Of a stretch of 64,000 bases of DNA, positions 1 to 8,473 are shown piece by piece. Every line of letters begins with the position of its first letter. Within the stretch, counting starts at the first letter, position 1. Source of the stretch: an uncultured Rhizobiaceae group bacterium. Its GTDB lineage: Bacteria; Pseudomonadota; Alphaproteobacteria; Rhizobiales; Rhizobiaceae. Made by a program: the position numbers and the translations under genes. The stretch covers positions 178,636 to 242,635 of the forward strand of contig CALHBJ010000003.1 of NCBI GenBank assembly GCA_937930845.1, read 5' to 3'. Under the pieces are notes generated by a model, which was given only the letters and a program-made list of their open reading frames with translations, did no database searches and was not told where the DNA came from.

Positions 1-253
1 GTCCGTTTGAGGCAAGTTCTGCTGCGCGGGCAATGGCCGTTTTGGCGCTCGCCATTTGTCCGGTCATCATCAGGGCGCGCGCCAGACCCGCATGGCCAAG
101 AGCAAAATCCGGGTCGGCGTCGATGGCTGATTGGAAAGCCTCCATGGCCCCGTAATCCGCGCTCAAGAACAGGCGTACACCTTTGTTATAGGCGTCTGTT
201 GCGCTTTGGGAGTTGGTCGAGATCGGGTTTCCGTAATGGTCATAATAGGTCAT
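1..253 (-). CDS. TPR-repeat protein, N-terminal part only (TTC38-like)
   Basis: The minus strand reads from an ATG at 253 down to the window edge without a stop, giving about 84 residues beginning MTYYDHYGNPISTNSQSA. A helix-pair pattern follows (ADYGAMEAFQSAIDADPDF, then ALGHAGLARALMM), typical of tetratricopeptide repeats. The start 'YDxYGNPxST' recalls the bacterial TTC38-like family of roughly 430 residues, so most of the gene lies outside the window. Function in that family is not established. TPR folds usually bind other proteins. The assignment to TTC38 is from memory of the N-terminal motif. Confidence 0.7.
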   Translation of the reverse strand, partial: MTYYDHYGNPISTNSQSATDAYNKGVRLFLSADYGAMEAFQSAIDADPDFALGHAGLARALMMTGQMASAKTAIARAAELASNG

Positions 254-288
254 GCGCTGCGCTCTCCCGCCCGGTCTGTGACAAATTA

Positions 289-468
289 TCAAGTTACCTG
301 CACTGCAACGGTATTCCAATTTTCTGCAATTGTCTGCGGTCCGTCACGGGTCGCAAATGAAAACCCGCCTACCGCATTTGTGCACAGTGCAGCGCTCATT
401 GTTGTGTCCGCAGCGTGTGCAGCCCCGGACGCCATAGCGAGCATCGAAACCATAATAAGACTTTTCAT
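289..468 (-). CDS. Small putative exported protein
   Basis: A 59-residue frame starting MKSLIMVSMLAMASGAAHA has a clear Sec-type signal peptide with a likely cut after AHA. It leaves a mature chain of about 40 residues with a single cysteine (ALCTNAVGG). A purine-rich GAAGAAAG lies a few bases upstream of the ATG at 468. I recognise no family. An upstream in-frame ATG at 495 would add nine residues in front of the signal peptide and is less likely. It could be a real secreted peptide or a chance frame; the signal peptide is the main argument for reality. Confidence 0.4.
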   Translation of the reverse strand: MKSLIMVSMLAMASGAAHAADTTMSAALCTNAVGGFSFATRDGPQTIAENWNTVAVQVT

Positions 469-483
469 GGAACTTTCTTCTTC

Positions 484-780
484 GTGAAATGCCATTTAGT
501 CAGGCGACTTGGCTAAATCAGAAGCCAATTCATCCTTAAAGCCGAAATCGACCCATCGGATAAACGCGCGAGGCTCATCAGCTACACTTACAAAGGGCAT
601 TTGCTTTCAAAGCGCTTGCGGAGCGTCAAAGAGCGTCTCAATTCAAGGGTTGAGGATGCAATTGGTCATGAGGAATTGTTGCAGTTGAAAGTGTTGTTAA
701 ACGAAACGCGAAACGCGGTTCAGCCTGATAAAGCTCTCAATTTTATGGTCTCTATTGATGCCAGTTTGACGAATAGGTGA
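484..780 (+). pseudogene. Remnant of a MarR-family transcriptional regulator
   Basis: From 517 to the stop at 778-780 the plus strand is open for 87 residues with strongly coding character but no start codon. The part IDPSDKRARLISYTYKG matches the wing of MarR winged-helix proteins (usually DPxDRRARLVxLTxKG). The following helices (SKRLRSVKERLNSRVEDA, then a leucine-rich helix ending LLNETRNAV) match the MarR dimerisation region. In the same frame just before the in-frame TAA at 514-516 lies CHLVRRLG, which resembles the recognition-helix end LVxRLE. The gene therefore seems to have lost its N-terminal half and gained a stop. Confidence 0.5.
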
Positions 781-864
781 TTGCTTTCTTGTCCCCCTCG
801 CCAATTGGTGCAGGCTCGTCTATAAGCGCGCAAAATCCCCCGACACCTGAACCGGTCCGATTCC

Positions 865-2469
865 ATGAGAGCCACGCTTGGCGCGTTTGCTGAACGCTTT
901 TCCTTTTCCGACGCGAAGCGCGGAATACCCAACAAATTCAGCCCTGATGTAATCAAGACAGAAATTCTGTCGGGCCTCACCGTTGCTTTGGCGCTGGTGC
1001 CGGAAGCGGTGGCGTTTGCCTTTGTGGCCGGGGTGCACCCGTTGGTCGGGCTCTATGCGGCATTTATTGTGGGGCTTATTACAGCTGTATTTGGCGGTCG
1101 TCCGGGCATGATTTCCGGCGCCACCGGTGCATTGGCTGTGGTTATGGTTTCGCTGGTTGCCCAACACGGTGTGCAATATCTGTTTGCCACGGTTGTGCTG
1201 ATGGGCATTCTGCAAATTCTGGCGGGGCTGTTCAGGCTGGGAAAATTCATCCGCCTTGTGCCCCATCCGGTGATGCTGGGGTTTGTAAACGGGTTGGCAA
1301 TCGTCATTTTCATGGCACAGCTTACTCAATTCAAAATGCCTGGCGTAGACGGTGCTCAGGTTTGGATGACCGGCTGGCCGCTGGTTCTGATGTTGTCACT
1401 GGTGGCGCTGACCATGATCATCATTTGGGCGTTTCCCCGGTTTACCCGTGCAATTCCAGCGCCGCTTGCGGGTATTGGCCTTGTGGCCCTGTTGGTGATT
1501 TTGGCTGACATTAATGTGCCACGTGTGGGGGATTTGGCATCTATTCAGGGCGGCCTGCCGCCATTTGCCATTCCCCAGGTGCCGATGACAATTGAAACAC
1601 TGCAAATCATCTTGCCCTATGCGCTTATATTGGCGGCGATCGGACTGATCGAAAGCCTGCTGACACTGAACCTTGTGGGTGAGATTACAGGCAAGCGCGG
1701 CGGCGCGTCACAGGAATGTCTGGCGCAGGGTGCCGCGAATACGGTGACTGGCTTCTTTGGTGGCATGGGCGGTTGTGCGATGATTGGTCAGTCGATGATC
1801 AATGTGAAATCCGGTGGCCGAACCCGGTTGTCGGGCATCGCCGCTGCACTGTTCCTGCTGGCGTTTATCCTCGTCGCCTCTGGACTGATTGAACAGATTC
1901 CGCTGGCGGCCCTTGTGGGTGTAATGTTCATGGTGGTGATTGGTACATTCGCCTGGCAGAGCCTGACGATTATGCGCCGGATTCCGCTCACCGATGCGTT
2001 TGTGATTGTATTGGTCACCGTTGTGACAGTTATGACCGACCTGGCAATTGCAGTTATCGTGGGTGTGATTGTTTCCGCTCTGGCCTATGCCTGGAACAAT
2101 GCCAGTCGCATTCATGCGGTAATCAACACAACTGATGACGGCGCGAAGGTTTACCGGATCGAAGGGCCGCTTTTTTTTGGTTCAGCCGCAGGGTTCAATG
2201 AACTGTTCGACGTGCAGGACGATCCATCCGTGGTGATTGTAGATTTCATCAACAGCCGGGTTGTGGACCAGTCTGCGTTGCAGGCGATTGAAGCCATTGC
2301 GATGAAATATGAAAAGGAAGGCAAGACTCTTCAGTTGCGGCACCTTTCGCGCGATTGCCACCGCCTGTTGAACCGGGCAGGCCAGTTGATGGTCGATTCT
2401 GATGATGATCCTGACTATGCCGTTGCGGTGGATTATTCAGTACGCGCGACCCTTGGGGCTGGGCACTAG
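865..2469 (+). CDS. SulP-family anion transporter with STAS domain
   Basis: The 534-residue protein is a SulP (SLC26-type) permease. Residues about 30-410 hold many hydrophobic segments, including the family's early region around [20 protein letters not shown] and the stretch [17 protein letters not shown]. Residues about 425-525 form a cytoplasmic STAS domain ([12 protein letters not shown], then [13 protein letters not shown]). Such proteins take up sulfate, bicarbonate or dicarboxylates, commonly with Na+ or H+; the substrate cannot be read here. No strong ribosome-binding site precedes the ATG, so the start is moderately sure. Upstream lies the MarR remnant. Confidence 0.92.
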   Translation: MRATLGAFAERFSFSDAKRGIPNKFSPDVIKTEILSGLTVALALVPEAVAFAFVAGVHPLVGLYAAFIVGLITAVFGGRPGMISGATGALAVVMVSLVAQHGVQYLFATVVLMGILQILAGLFRLGKFIRLVPHPVMLGFVNGLAIVIFMAQLTQFKMPGVDGAQVWMTGWPLVLMLSLVALTMIIIWAFPRFTRAIPAPLAGIGLVALLVILADINVPRVGDLASIQGGLPPFAIPQVPMTIETLQIILPYALILAAIGLIESLLTLNLVGEITGKRGGASQECLAQGAANTVTGFFGGMGGCAMIGQSMINVKSGGRTRLSGIAAALFLLAFILVASGLIEQIPLAALVGVMFMVVIGTFAWQSLTIMRRIPLTDAFVIVLVTVVTVMTDLAIAVIVGVIVSALAYAWNNASRIHAVINTTDDGAKVYRIEGPLFFGSAAGFNELFDVQDDPSVVIVDFINSRVVDQSALQAIEAIAMKYEKEGKTLQLRHLSRDCHRLLNRAGQLMVDSDDDPDYAVAVDYSVRATLGAGH

Positions 2470-2592
2470 TCTAAAGCCTGCAGAACGACCCAATGCGTTC
2501 GCCTTCACCGGAGATTGAACGCTGGCGGGTCGACAAGCGATGGGCATTGGGCGCAGTATTTGCCCATGGCACACATCGGTCCTCGCAATGGA

Positions 2593-3399
2593 ATGATACG
2601 GCTATGGGCGGTCGCGCTTGTGGCTTGTGCTCTTGTGTTCCATGCATCCGCGTCGAGCGCCAAATCAATGGATGTGGATGCGGAATTGTTTTTGGCCGTG
2701 GACGTGTCCCGCTCCATGACAGCACGCGAGTTGGAAATCCAGCGGCGCGGATATGCTGAAGCTCTGGTCAGCGATGATGTCATCACCGCCATAAGGCGCG
2801 GATTGCATGGCAAGATTGCCGTTACCTATGTGGAATGGTCTGGGCCACAGATGCAAAGGGTGATTGTGGACTGGACGGTTCTTGCCACAGCTGAGGATGC
2901 GCGGACATTTGCGCTAAAGCTCACAAGTCAGTTCAACGAAGCCATGCGGCGCACGTCAATTTCCGGGGCCATGGATTACGCCTCGCGATCATTGGACGAT
3001 AATTCATTTGTGTCCAATCGGCGGATTATTGATATTTCGGGCGATGGGCCCAACAATGTCGGTCGCCCGGTGCTGGAAGCGCGTGCAGCGGCACTTGCCA
3101 AGGGTATCGTTATAAACGGTTTACCTCTGATGACCCGGGAAGGCATTGGCCATCGCTGGCATTTGGAAAACCTTGATGAATATTATCGCCACTGCGTCAT
3201 TGGCGGCCCGTCCGCATTTGTCATTCCGGTATTGCGCTGGGAAGAGTTTCCAGCAGCCGTGCGTCAAAAGCTGGTGTTGGAACTTGCCGGCTCGATGCCG
3301 GACCCTACCCGCGTGATGCGCATCAAAGCGGCACCAGCTTATGACTGCCTTATTGGTGAGAAGCTATGGCAACGTATTCGCCAGCAATGGCAACCTTAA
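2593..3399 (+). CDS. DUF1194 secreted von Willebrand A-like protein
   Basis: I place the start at the ATG giving MIRLWAVALVACALVF, because a signal peptide then runs to about residue 25 (ASASSAKS). Upstream in-frame starts at 2566 (ATG) and 2515 (TTG) only add polar residues. The mature protein opens with ELFLAVDVSRSMTARE, a MIDAS-like D-x-S-x-S motif, followed by DISGDGPNN. This pattern identifies the DUF1194 family, a VWA-like periplasmic family common in Alphaproteobacteria and without a known function. The total is 268 residues, a usual size. It stands between a transporter gene and the tail of a convergent oxidoreductase gene. Confidence 0.8.
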   Translation: MIRLWAVALVACALVFHASASSAKSMDVDAELFLAVDVSRSMTARELEIQRRGYAEALVSDDVITAIRRGLHGKIAVTYVEWSGPQMQRVIVDWTVLATAEDARTFALKLTSQFNEAMRRTSISGAMDYASRSLDDNSFVSNRRIIDISGDGPNNVGRPVLEARAAALAKGIVINGLPLMTREGIGHRWHLENLDEYYRHCVIGGPSAFVIPVLRWEEFPAAVRQKLVLELAGSMPDPTRVMRIKAAPAYDCLIGEKLWQRIRQQWQP

Positions 3400-3439
3400 G
3401 GGCTGTTCTGGTGCGCAGGTGCGTTGGCCAATGTGCCGC

Positions 3440-4438
3440 CTAGACAGTTTCCCAATTTTCACTTTCGCCGGCGGTGTAAATCGCATCGATCAGCTTTTGA
3501 TTTTTGACCGAATCTTCAAGTGAAAACAGCTTTTCCTTATCTTGTTCATCGCCAGACAAAGCCGCCCGCCCAAATGCTTCCACTTGCAATTGGTACTGAT
3601 CAACACCGGCGAAACGGAACTGCTGAACTTCGCTGTGATCGGCATTGTGTAGTCTCACCGTATCAGCATCGAACAGACCAGCATTGAACGGGGCGAAGAG
3701 TTCTATCCAGCCGCTGTCGCCATGGAACACCATGGACTGGCGCAGTGCCAGTTGGGTGGAAATGTACATGGACATTTCAAAGGATCCAAAATCAACCCGT
3801 GCGCTGGCATGGATATCTGTACCAAATTGCGCATCGCGGATTACCTTTGCTGACACACGCAAGGGCTCGGCCCCCGTTGCAAACCGGGTGGTGACGGTCG
3901 GGTAAACCCCAATGTCCGGCAGGACGCCGCCGCCCAATTCCGGCACATTGCGCATATTGGCCGGATCGCGGTTGTAATAGGTAAAACTGGCTTGCACGTG
4001 CTGCACTTTTCCAATGGCCTCTTGCGCCAACAGGTCTCGCACCTTGTGCCATTGGGGATGGTGGGTGACCATGAATGCTTCGCTGATGATGACACCATTG
4101 CTGTCGCGGGCCTTGATGATGTCATCAATCTGGGAGGCATGCAGCGAAATCGGCTTTTCGCACAATACATGCTTGCCGGCCTCAGCCGCTTTGATTGACC
4201 ACTCAACGTGTTGTGAGGTGGGCAGCGGGATATAGATGGCATCCACTTCGCTGCTGGCCAGCAGTTCCTCATAGCTGCCATAGGCATGGGGAATGGCAAA
4301 TTGTGTGGCGACCTGTGCGGCACGGCCAGCATCGCGGCTGGCGATTGCTGTGATAATGCCGTTATTGGCCTTCAACAGGGCCGGAATCAGATGTTCACGG
4401 CCAATTTTGGCGGTTGAAAGAATTCCCCATCGCAGCAT
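3440..4438 (-). CDS. Gfo/Idh/MocA-family NAD(P)-dependent oxidoreductase
   Basis: The 332-residue protein has an N-terminal Rossmann fold (WGILSTAKIGREHLIPAL, residues 4-21), the diagnostic EKP motif (HVLCEKPISLH, residues 90-100) with its lysine that contacts cofactor and substrate, and the C-terminal alpha/beta substrate domain (GGGVLPDIGVYPTVTTRF). Members oxidise or reduce sugars, inositols or dihydrodiols. The specific substrate is not visible. It lies 11 bp downstream of the GNAT gene on the same strand and may be co-transcribed with it and with the sugar dehydrogenase beyond. Confidence 0.9.
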   Translation of the reverse strand: MLRWGILSTAKIGREHLIPALLKANNGIITAIASRDAGRAAQVATQFAIPHAYGSYEELLASSEVDAIYIPLPTSQHVEWSIKAAEAGKHVLCEKPISLHASQIDDIIKARDSNGVIISEAFMVTHHPQWHKVRDLLAQEAIGKVQHVQASFTYYNRDPANMRNVPELGGGVLPDIGVYPTVTTRFATGAEPLRVSAKVIRDAQFGTDIHASARVDFGSFEMSMYISTQLALRQSMVFHGDSGWIELFAPFNAGLFDADTVRLHNADHSEVQQFRFAGVDQYQLQVEAFGRAALSGDEQDKEKLFSLEDSVKNQKLIDAIYTAGESENWETV

Positions 4439-4449
4439 GTGCGTGTTTC

Positions 4450-5004
4450 CTATGAAAGGTTTTTATACATGATTGTGGTGGCGTCGCGTTTGGCGGTGTC
4501 AAACGGGTCAGTTGCATATCCAGGAATGGGCCCCACAGTTTCATACCCCAGCGACGTGTAGAGCGGTTCGGCGTCATCGCCGCTTCTTGTGTCCAGGGTA
4601 AGTAAAGTGCGATTCATGGCCCGTGCATGCGTTTCCAATTCTGCCATCAATGCGCGGGCAATGCCCAAGCGGCGTGATTGCGGGTGCACCATCAGCTTCA
4701 TCACATCCGCCTTGTGGCGCTGATTGGGCATGGTGGCGGTATCCAATTGCACGGTGCCCGCCAGTTGGTTGTTGGCATAGGCGACCAACATCAACCGTGT
4801 GCCATCGCCAAGCGCCGGGCCGACACTCCCATGCCACCAGTCTGCCGCATCCTGGTGTTGGAAAGGAAGCACAAATCCGATGCTGGCGCCTGCATGAACA
4901 CAGTCATGCAACAGCGAGGCAAGCGGTGTCAGCAGAGCTGAAAATTCGGCTGTGCTTACTGTTTCAATGCGGACGGGAGAGGTGGAGTTTTTTGGCGTTT
5001 GCAT
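4450..5004 (-). CDS. GNAT-family N-acetyltransferase
   Basis: The 184-residue protein has the GNAT acetyl-CoA binding motif A (LMVHPQSRRLGIARALMAELE), where R/Q-x-x-G-x-A binds the pyrophosphate, and a C-terminal motif B with LYTSLGYETVG. The acceptor substrate is unknown. I chose the ATG at 5004 because the longer frame to 5103 would run 50 bp into the upstream sugar dehydrogenase gene and adds residues unlike the family. The ribosome-binding site is weak. Confidence 0.85.
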   Translation of the reverse strand: MQTPKNSTSPVRIETVSTAEFSALLTPLASLLHDCVHAGASIGFVLPFQHQDAADWWHGSVGPALGDGTRLMLVAYANNQLAGTVQLDTATMPNQRHKADVMKLMVHPQSRRLGIARALMAELETHARAMNRTLLTLDTRSGDDAEPLYTSLGYETVGPIPGYATDPFDTAKRDATTIMYKNLS

Positions 5005-5051
5005 GGACCGATCATACAAGCCCTTGCCGGTTCGTCCATCGTTGATTCCCG

Positions 5052-6185
5052 TTATTTTGTCAGTTTGAGAAGGCGGCCACCGGCTTTGTCTTCCAGAACC
5101 CAAAGCGCGCCATTGGGGCCTTGTTCCACTTCGCGGATGCGTTTTTCCCAGCGGAAGCGCTCAACTTCACTGGCGGTTTCACCTTTGAGTTCCACCCGTA
5201 TGAGGGCGCGGGAAACCAGGCCGCCAATGAAGGCATTGCCCTGCCATTGCGGGAATTCTGCTCCGGAATAGAGCGCCAGTCCGGCGGGTGCGATTGAAGG
5301 CACCCATGCAGCCTTTGGCGGTTCGAATTCCGGGCGGGTGTTGTGGTCCGGGATTGGAATGCCCGAATAATTGTTCCCTTCGGAAACCACCGGCCATCCA
5401 TAATTCTTGCCCGGCATGATGTGGTTCAATTCATCGCCGTGCCTGGGCCCCATTTCATGGGCCCAAAGATCGCCCTCGGCATTAAAGGCAATACCCAACA
5501 GGTTTCGGTGGCCGGTGCTCCAAAATGTCTTGGCCAATTCGCCCTTGTCTTGCCATGGATTATCCTTGGGCACGCTGCCATCAAGATTCAGTCGGATGAT
5601 TTTGCCAAGTGCACTGTTCCAGTCTTGTGCTGGCGTTTGTTTTTGGCGGTCGCCTGATGTGATGAATAATTTGCCCTCATGGGAAGTGCCCTTTGGTCCA
5701 AAGGCGATGCGGTGGCTGTAGTGTCCGCGTCCGCTGACCTTGGGTTCCTGGGTCCAGATTTTTTGCACATCGGTCAGGGCCGGGGAGGTGCCCATATCCA
5801 GCTTTGCGCGATAGACCACAGCGCCATATGTGTTGCCCTGCGGTGAACTCTCAGCAAGCGACAGATAGATCAGCCTGGACGTTTCAAAGTCTGGCGCAAT
5901 AACCACATCACCCAGCCCGCCTTGTCCGCCCACAGATGCCTTGGGAACATTGGTGACCGGGCGCTTTGACCCATCGGTGCCAACAATGAACAGTTTACCC
6001 GGTTTGGTGGTCACCAACAGGGTATTGGTATCAATGAAGGACATGGCCCAGGGCGCATCGAATGTGGCGATGGGTTGGGCGGTGACTTTGGAGCCGGAAG
6101 AGCCGTCGATTGTGAAGGCAGGCTCTGCCGCGTGAGAAACACTGATCGAGGCTGCAATCAGGGATGGAATCAGGAGACGGCGCAT
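5052..6185 (-). CDS. PQQ-dependent aldose sugar dehydrogenase, periplasmic
   Basis: This 377-residue protein resembles the soluble glucose/aldose dehydrogenase beta-propeller family (YliI/Asd type). The start [19 protein letters not shown] gives a signal peptide and is preceded by GAGG. The family signature [13 protein letters not shown] carries the catalytic histidine, and GPRHGDELN plus GKNYGWP lie in the PQQ and calcium regions. In the periplasm it would oxidise aldoses to lactones using PQQ. No PQQ biosynthesis genes are in the window. An ATG eight codons upstream (6209) is possible but has a poorer ribosome-binding site. Confidence 0.9.
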   Translation of the reverse strand: MRRLLIPSLIAASISVSHAAEPAFTIDGSSGSKVTAQPIATFDAPWAMSFIDTNTLLVTTKPGKLFIVGTDGSKRPVTNVPKASVGGQGGLGDVVIAPDFETSRLIYLSLAESSPQGNTYGAVVYRAKLDMGTSPALTDVQKIWTQEPKVSGRGHYSHRIAFGPKGTSHEGKLFITSGDRQKQTPAQDWNSALGKIIRLNLDGSVPKDNPWQDKGELAKTFWSTGHRNLLGIAFNAEGDLWAHEMGPRHGDELNHIMPGKNYGWPVVSEGNNYSGIPIPDHNTRPEFEPPKAAWVPSIAPAGLALYSGAEFPQWQGNAFIGGLVSRALIRVELKGETASEVERFRWEKRIREVEQGPNGALWVLEDKAGGRLLKLTK

Positions 6186-6342
6186 GGGGTTCCTCACGGG
6201 GCTGAACAATCAGTTACGGTTATAATGTATTTGCGGCTTTTTTGGTTTTGCAAGTTCAACACGGACAGCCATTGATAAACTTATCTTGTGGTGCGAGCAG
6301 CCATTTGGGCATTATCGTTGGGTCGCTGTGTGGATAAGGGCA

Positions 6343-7026
6343 ATGTTTCATATACGCCCATCGGGCAATTCTTTAGCTTTGCCGGAGGCGGCGGAACAAT
6401 TGCGGAGAAATAGTGTGCAGGATCCTTTTGCCAACAGGAACGAAGAGATTGAAATTCACCCGGTGCAAAAGGTGCGGGGAACCGTTGCCGGCCTTTTCAA
6501 AGCGCAGGGAAAGAGCTTTCAAACCGAGGTTGTCGAAGAATTGCCACTGACATTTGATGGCATCCCCGGTGATTTTCATGCGGGCCAGACACGCCGGTCC
6601 GGCGGGCGTGAACCGTGGTATCCCCGGGGAACGGAGATGCGCAACGAACGCCAGCTTTCGATCTTATGCCCCCAGGAATTGCGTGCCATTGCGCGGCGCA
6701 TAGATGTGCCCGAACTTAAGGCGCAATGGATGGGCGGCAACATGCTGCTGGAAGGTATTGAGAACCTGACCATGTTGCCTGCGCGCACTTTGATCTTCTT
6801 TGAAGGGGGCGTGACCATTAAGATCGATGGCGATAACGCACCCTGCCGGGTGACTGGTCGCGCCATTGCCAGTCAGTTTGACGGGCGCAACGATGTTGAA
6901 ACGACCTTCCCGCGCGAAGCGCGCAGATTGCGCGGCCTGGTCGGTTGGGTGGAGAAAGAGGGGGTGGTCAAAACAGGCGAAGCATTTGAAGCGCGCATTC
7001 CCAGCCAATGGATCTATACTGTTTGA
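6343..7026 (+). CDS. MOSC-domain protein
   Basis: The 227-residue protein carries a MOSC domain, the C-terminal fold of molybdenum-cofactor sulfurases. The visible features are LTFDGIPGDFHAGQTR, NERQLSILCPQEL and the conserved cysteine in NAPCRVTGRAI, the residue thought to carry persulfide sulfur. Stand-alone MOSC proteins are thought to pass sulfur to metal centres or detoxify base analogues, but this member's role is not shown. The start at 6343 has AAGGG five bases upstream; an in-frame ATG at 6286 would add 19 residues. It is divergent from the sugar dehydrogenase. Confidence 0.82.
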   Translation: MFHIRPSGNSLALPEAAEQLRRNSVQDPFANRNEEIEIHPVQKVRGTVAGLFKAQGKSFQTEVVEELPLTFDGIPGDFHAGQTRRSGGREPWYPRGTEMRNERQLSILCPQELRAIARRIDVPELKAQWMGGNMLLEGIENLTMLPARTLIFFEGGVTIKIDGDNAPCRVTGRAIASQFDGRNDVETTFPREARRLRGLVGWVEKEGVVKTGEAFEARIPSQWIYTV

Positions 7027-7079
7027 GTACCTTGCCCGCGGCTGCAAACCAGTTTCCATCAAATGCGGTTTTTGAGCGG

Positions 7080-7412
7080 TTAGTCTGTCGTTTGGCTGTC
7101 GAGCCCCCGTGGCGCGCCCCATTCGAGTAACTGTGCGTCGATCGCATCTGCCACGAAAAAGCGGGCCGAATCGTGATCATATCCCTCGTCGCGCAGGCTG
7201 TCATATTCCGTGTGCATATGGCGAATATGCGCAACAGTTGCGAGAAATGCGGCATTTACCGGGGTGAGTGAACGCATGTGGTTTGCGCGCATGGCAAGGG
7301 CAATGGCGCTGAAATCCGCATAGGGCGCGAGGGGAATGAAGTCTCGCAAGGCCCGCAATTGCCCCTGTTGGCGCTTTGTATTCGCTTTCACCTTGGTGCA
7401 TACCTGAGCCAT
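7080..7412 (-). CDS. DUF2293-like small protein
   Basis: The 110-residue protein ends with HIRHMHTEYDSLRDEGYDHD, an alanine/arginine helix and LLEWGAP. This matches the DUF2293 pattern (xxRHxxTdYdxLLxxGxxRexAR...W) found in small alphaproteobacterial proteins of unknown function. Upstream in-frame ATGs at 7436 and 7463 exist, but the family normally begins with a short basic segment like MAQVCTKVKANTKRQQGQLR, so I use 7412. None has a good ribosome-binding site. It is divergent from the ArsR-methyltransferase gene. Confidence 0.6.
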   Translation of the reverse strand: MAQVCTKVKANTKRQQGQLRALRDFIPLAPYADFSAIALAMRANHMRSLTPVNAAFLATVAHIRHMHTEYDSLRDEGYDHDSARFFVADAIDAQLLEWGAPRGLDSQTTD

Positions 7413-7481
7413 ATACAGTCCATAGCGATATATCATGGATTGGACCGGGAGGTGAAACGGCATGACTGGGGGTAGTGGGTT

Positions 7482-8441
7482 TTGAACGGCAATGGCCTTG
7501 ATGAAATTGTTGCCTGGTTGCGGGCAGCGGGGGAACCAACACGCATGCGCCTTTTGGCGTTACTCAATGATGTTGATCTAACGGTGAGTGATCTGATCTC
7601 AATTTTGGGACAAAGCCAGCCCCGGCTTTCCCGGCACTTGAAACTGCTTGTGGAGGCGGGGCTGACCGTGCGTTTTCAGGAAGGGGCCTGGGCCTATTTC
7701 CGCAATGTGGATCGCGGACCGGCGCGGGACTTCCTGCAATCAATCCTTTCCAGTCTCGACGAAGATGACCCGGTTTGGGCAGTGGACCAGGAAAAGCTTG
7801 CCGCAGTTCGTGAACGGCGGGCACGGCGGGCTGCAGATTATTTTGCGGCCAATGCCCAAAGCTGGAACACTTTGCGGTCGCTGCATGTGGCTGAGAGTGA
7901 GGTTGAGCAGGCAATGCTGAAACTGGGCCTGTCGCACCAGCCCCAAACCATGCTTGATCTGGGAACAGGAACGGGGCGCATATTGGAATTGTTTGCTCCC
8001 CATCTGACCAGGGGCCTGGGGCTTGATACCAGCCACGACATGCTGGCAGTTGCCCGCACCGCCACGGCAACGGCGGGGTTGGGCCAGATGAAAGTCCGCC
8101 ACGGCGATGTCTATCGACTGGAAGATGTGGGGCAATATGATCTGGTAGTTTTACATCAGGTTTTGCATTTTCTCGATGATCCTGCGCTCGCCCTGCGCCA
8201 GGCCGTGCGCACCATGGCGGATGAAGGACGTTTGCTGGTGGTTGATTTTGCCCCCCATGATTTTGCCTTTCTGCGTGAAGAACATGCGCACCGCTGGCCT
8301 GGCCTGAGCAAAGAACAACTTGGCCAGTGGGCGAAGGCGGAAGGGTTGGAAATCGTCAATTGCGAAGAACTCACGCCACCACCGGCGCAAGACACAATGT
8401 TGACAGTGATGGTGTGGCTGTTGCGCAAGTCGGGTGCCTGA
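7482..8441 (+). CDS. ArsR-type winged-helix regulator fused to a SAM methyltransferase
   Basis: Residues about 5-95 form an ArsR/SmtB winged helix (TRMRLLALLNDVDLTVSDL, recognition helix PRLSRHLKLLVEAGL). Residues about 140-319 form a class I methyltransferase with motif I LDLGTGTGRILEL (158-170) and the post-I acidic loop GLDTSHDMLA. No metal-binding ELCVCD-type motif is seen in the winged helix, so metal sensing is unlikely. Fusions of this type are often found next to methionine genes (metF, metH) in Alphaproteobacteria and may sense S-adenosyl compounds, but none is adjacent here. The start is a TTG; the frame is clear. Confidence 0.87.
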   Translation: MNGNGLDEIVAWLRAAGEPTRMRLLALLNDVDLTVSDLISILGQSQPRLSRHLKLLVEAGLTVRFQEGAWAYFRNVDRGPARDFLQSILSSLDEDDPVWAVDQEKLAAVRERRARRAADYFAANAQSWNTLRSLHVAESEVEQAMLKLGLSHQPQTMLDLGTGTGRILELFAPHLTRGLGLDTSHDMLAVARTATATAGLGQMKVRHGDVYRLEDVGQYDLVVLHQVLHFLDDPALALRQAVRTMADEGRLLVVDFAPHDFAFLREEHAHRWPGLSKEQLGQWAKAEGLEIVNCEELTPPPAQDTMLTVMVWLLRKSGA

Positions 8442-8473
8442 TCGGCCAAAGTGAGTGCCTGACAGGTAATGGG

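Noticed and set aside
7027..7481. A SAM/SAH riboswitch near the ArsR-methyltransferase gene
   Set aside because: Only 70 bp separate the two divergent starts and no riboswitch core could be recognised.
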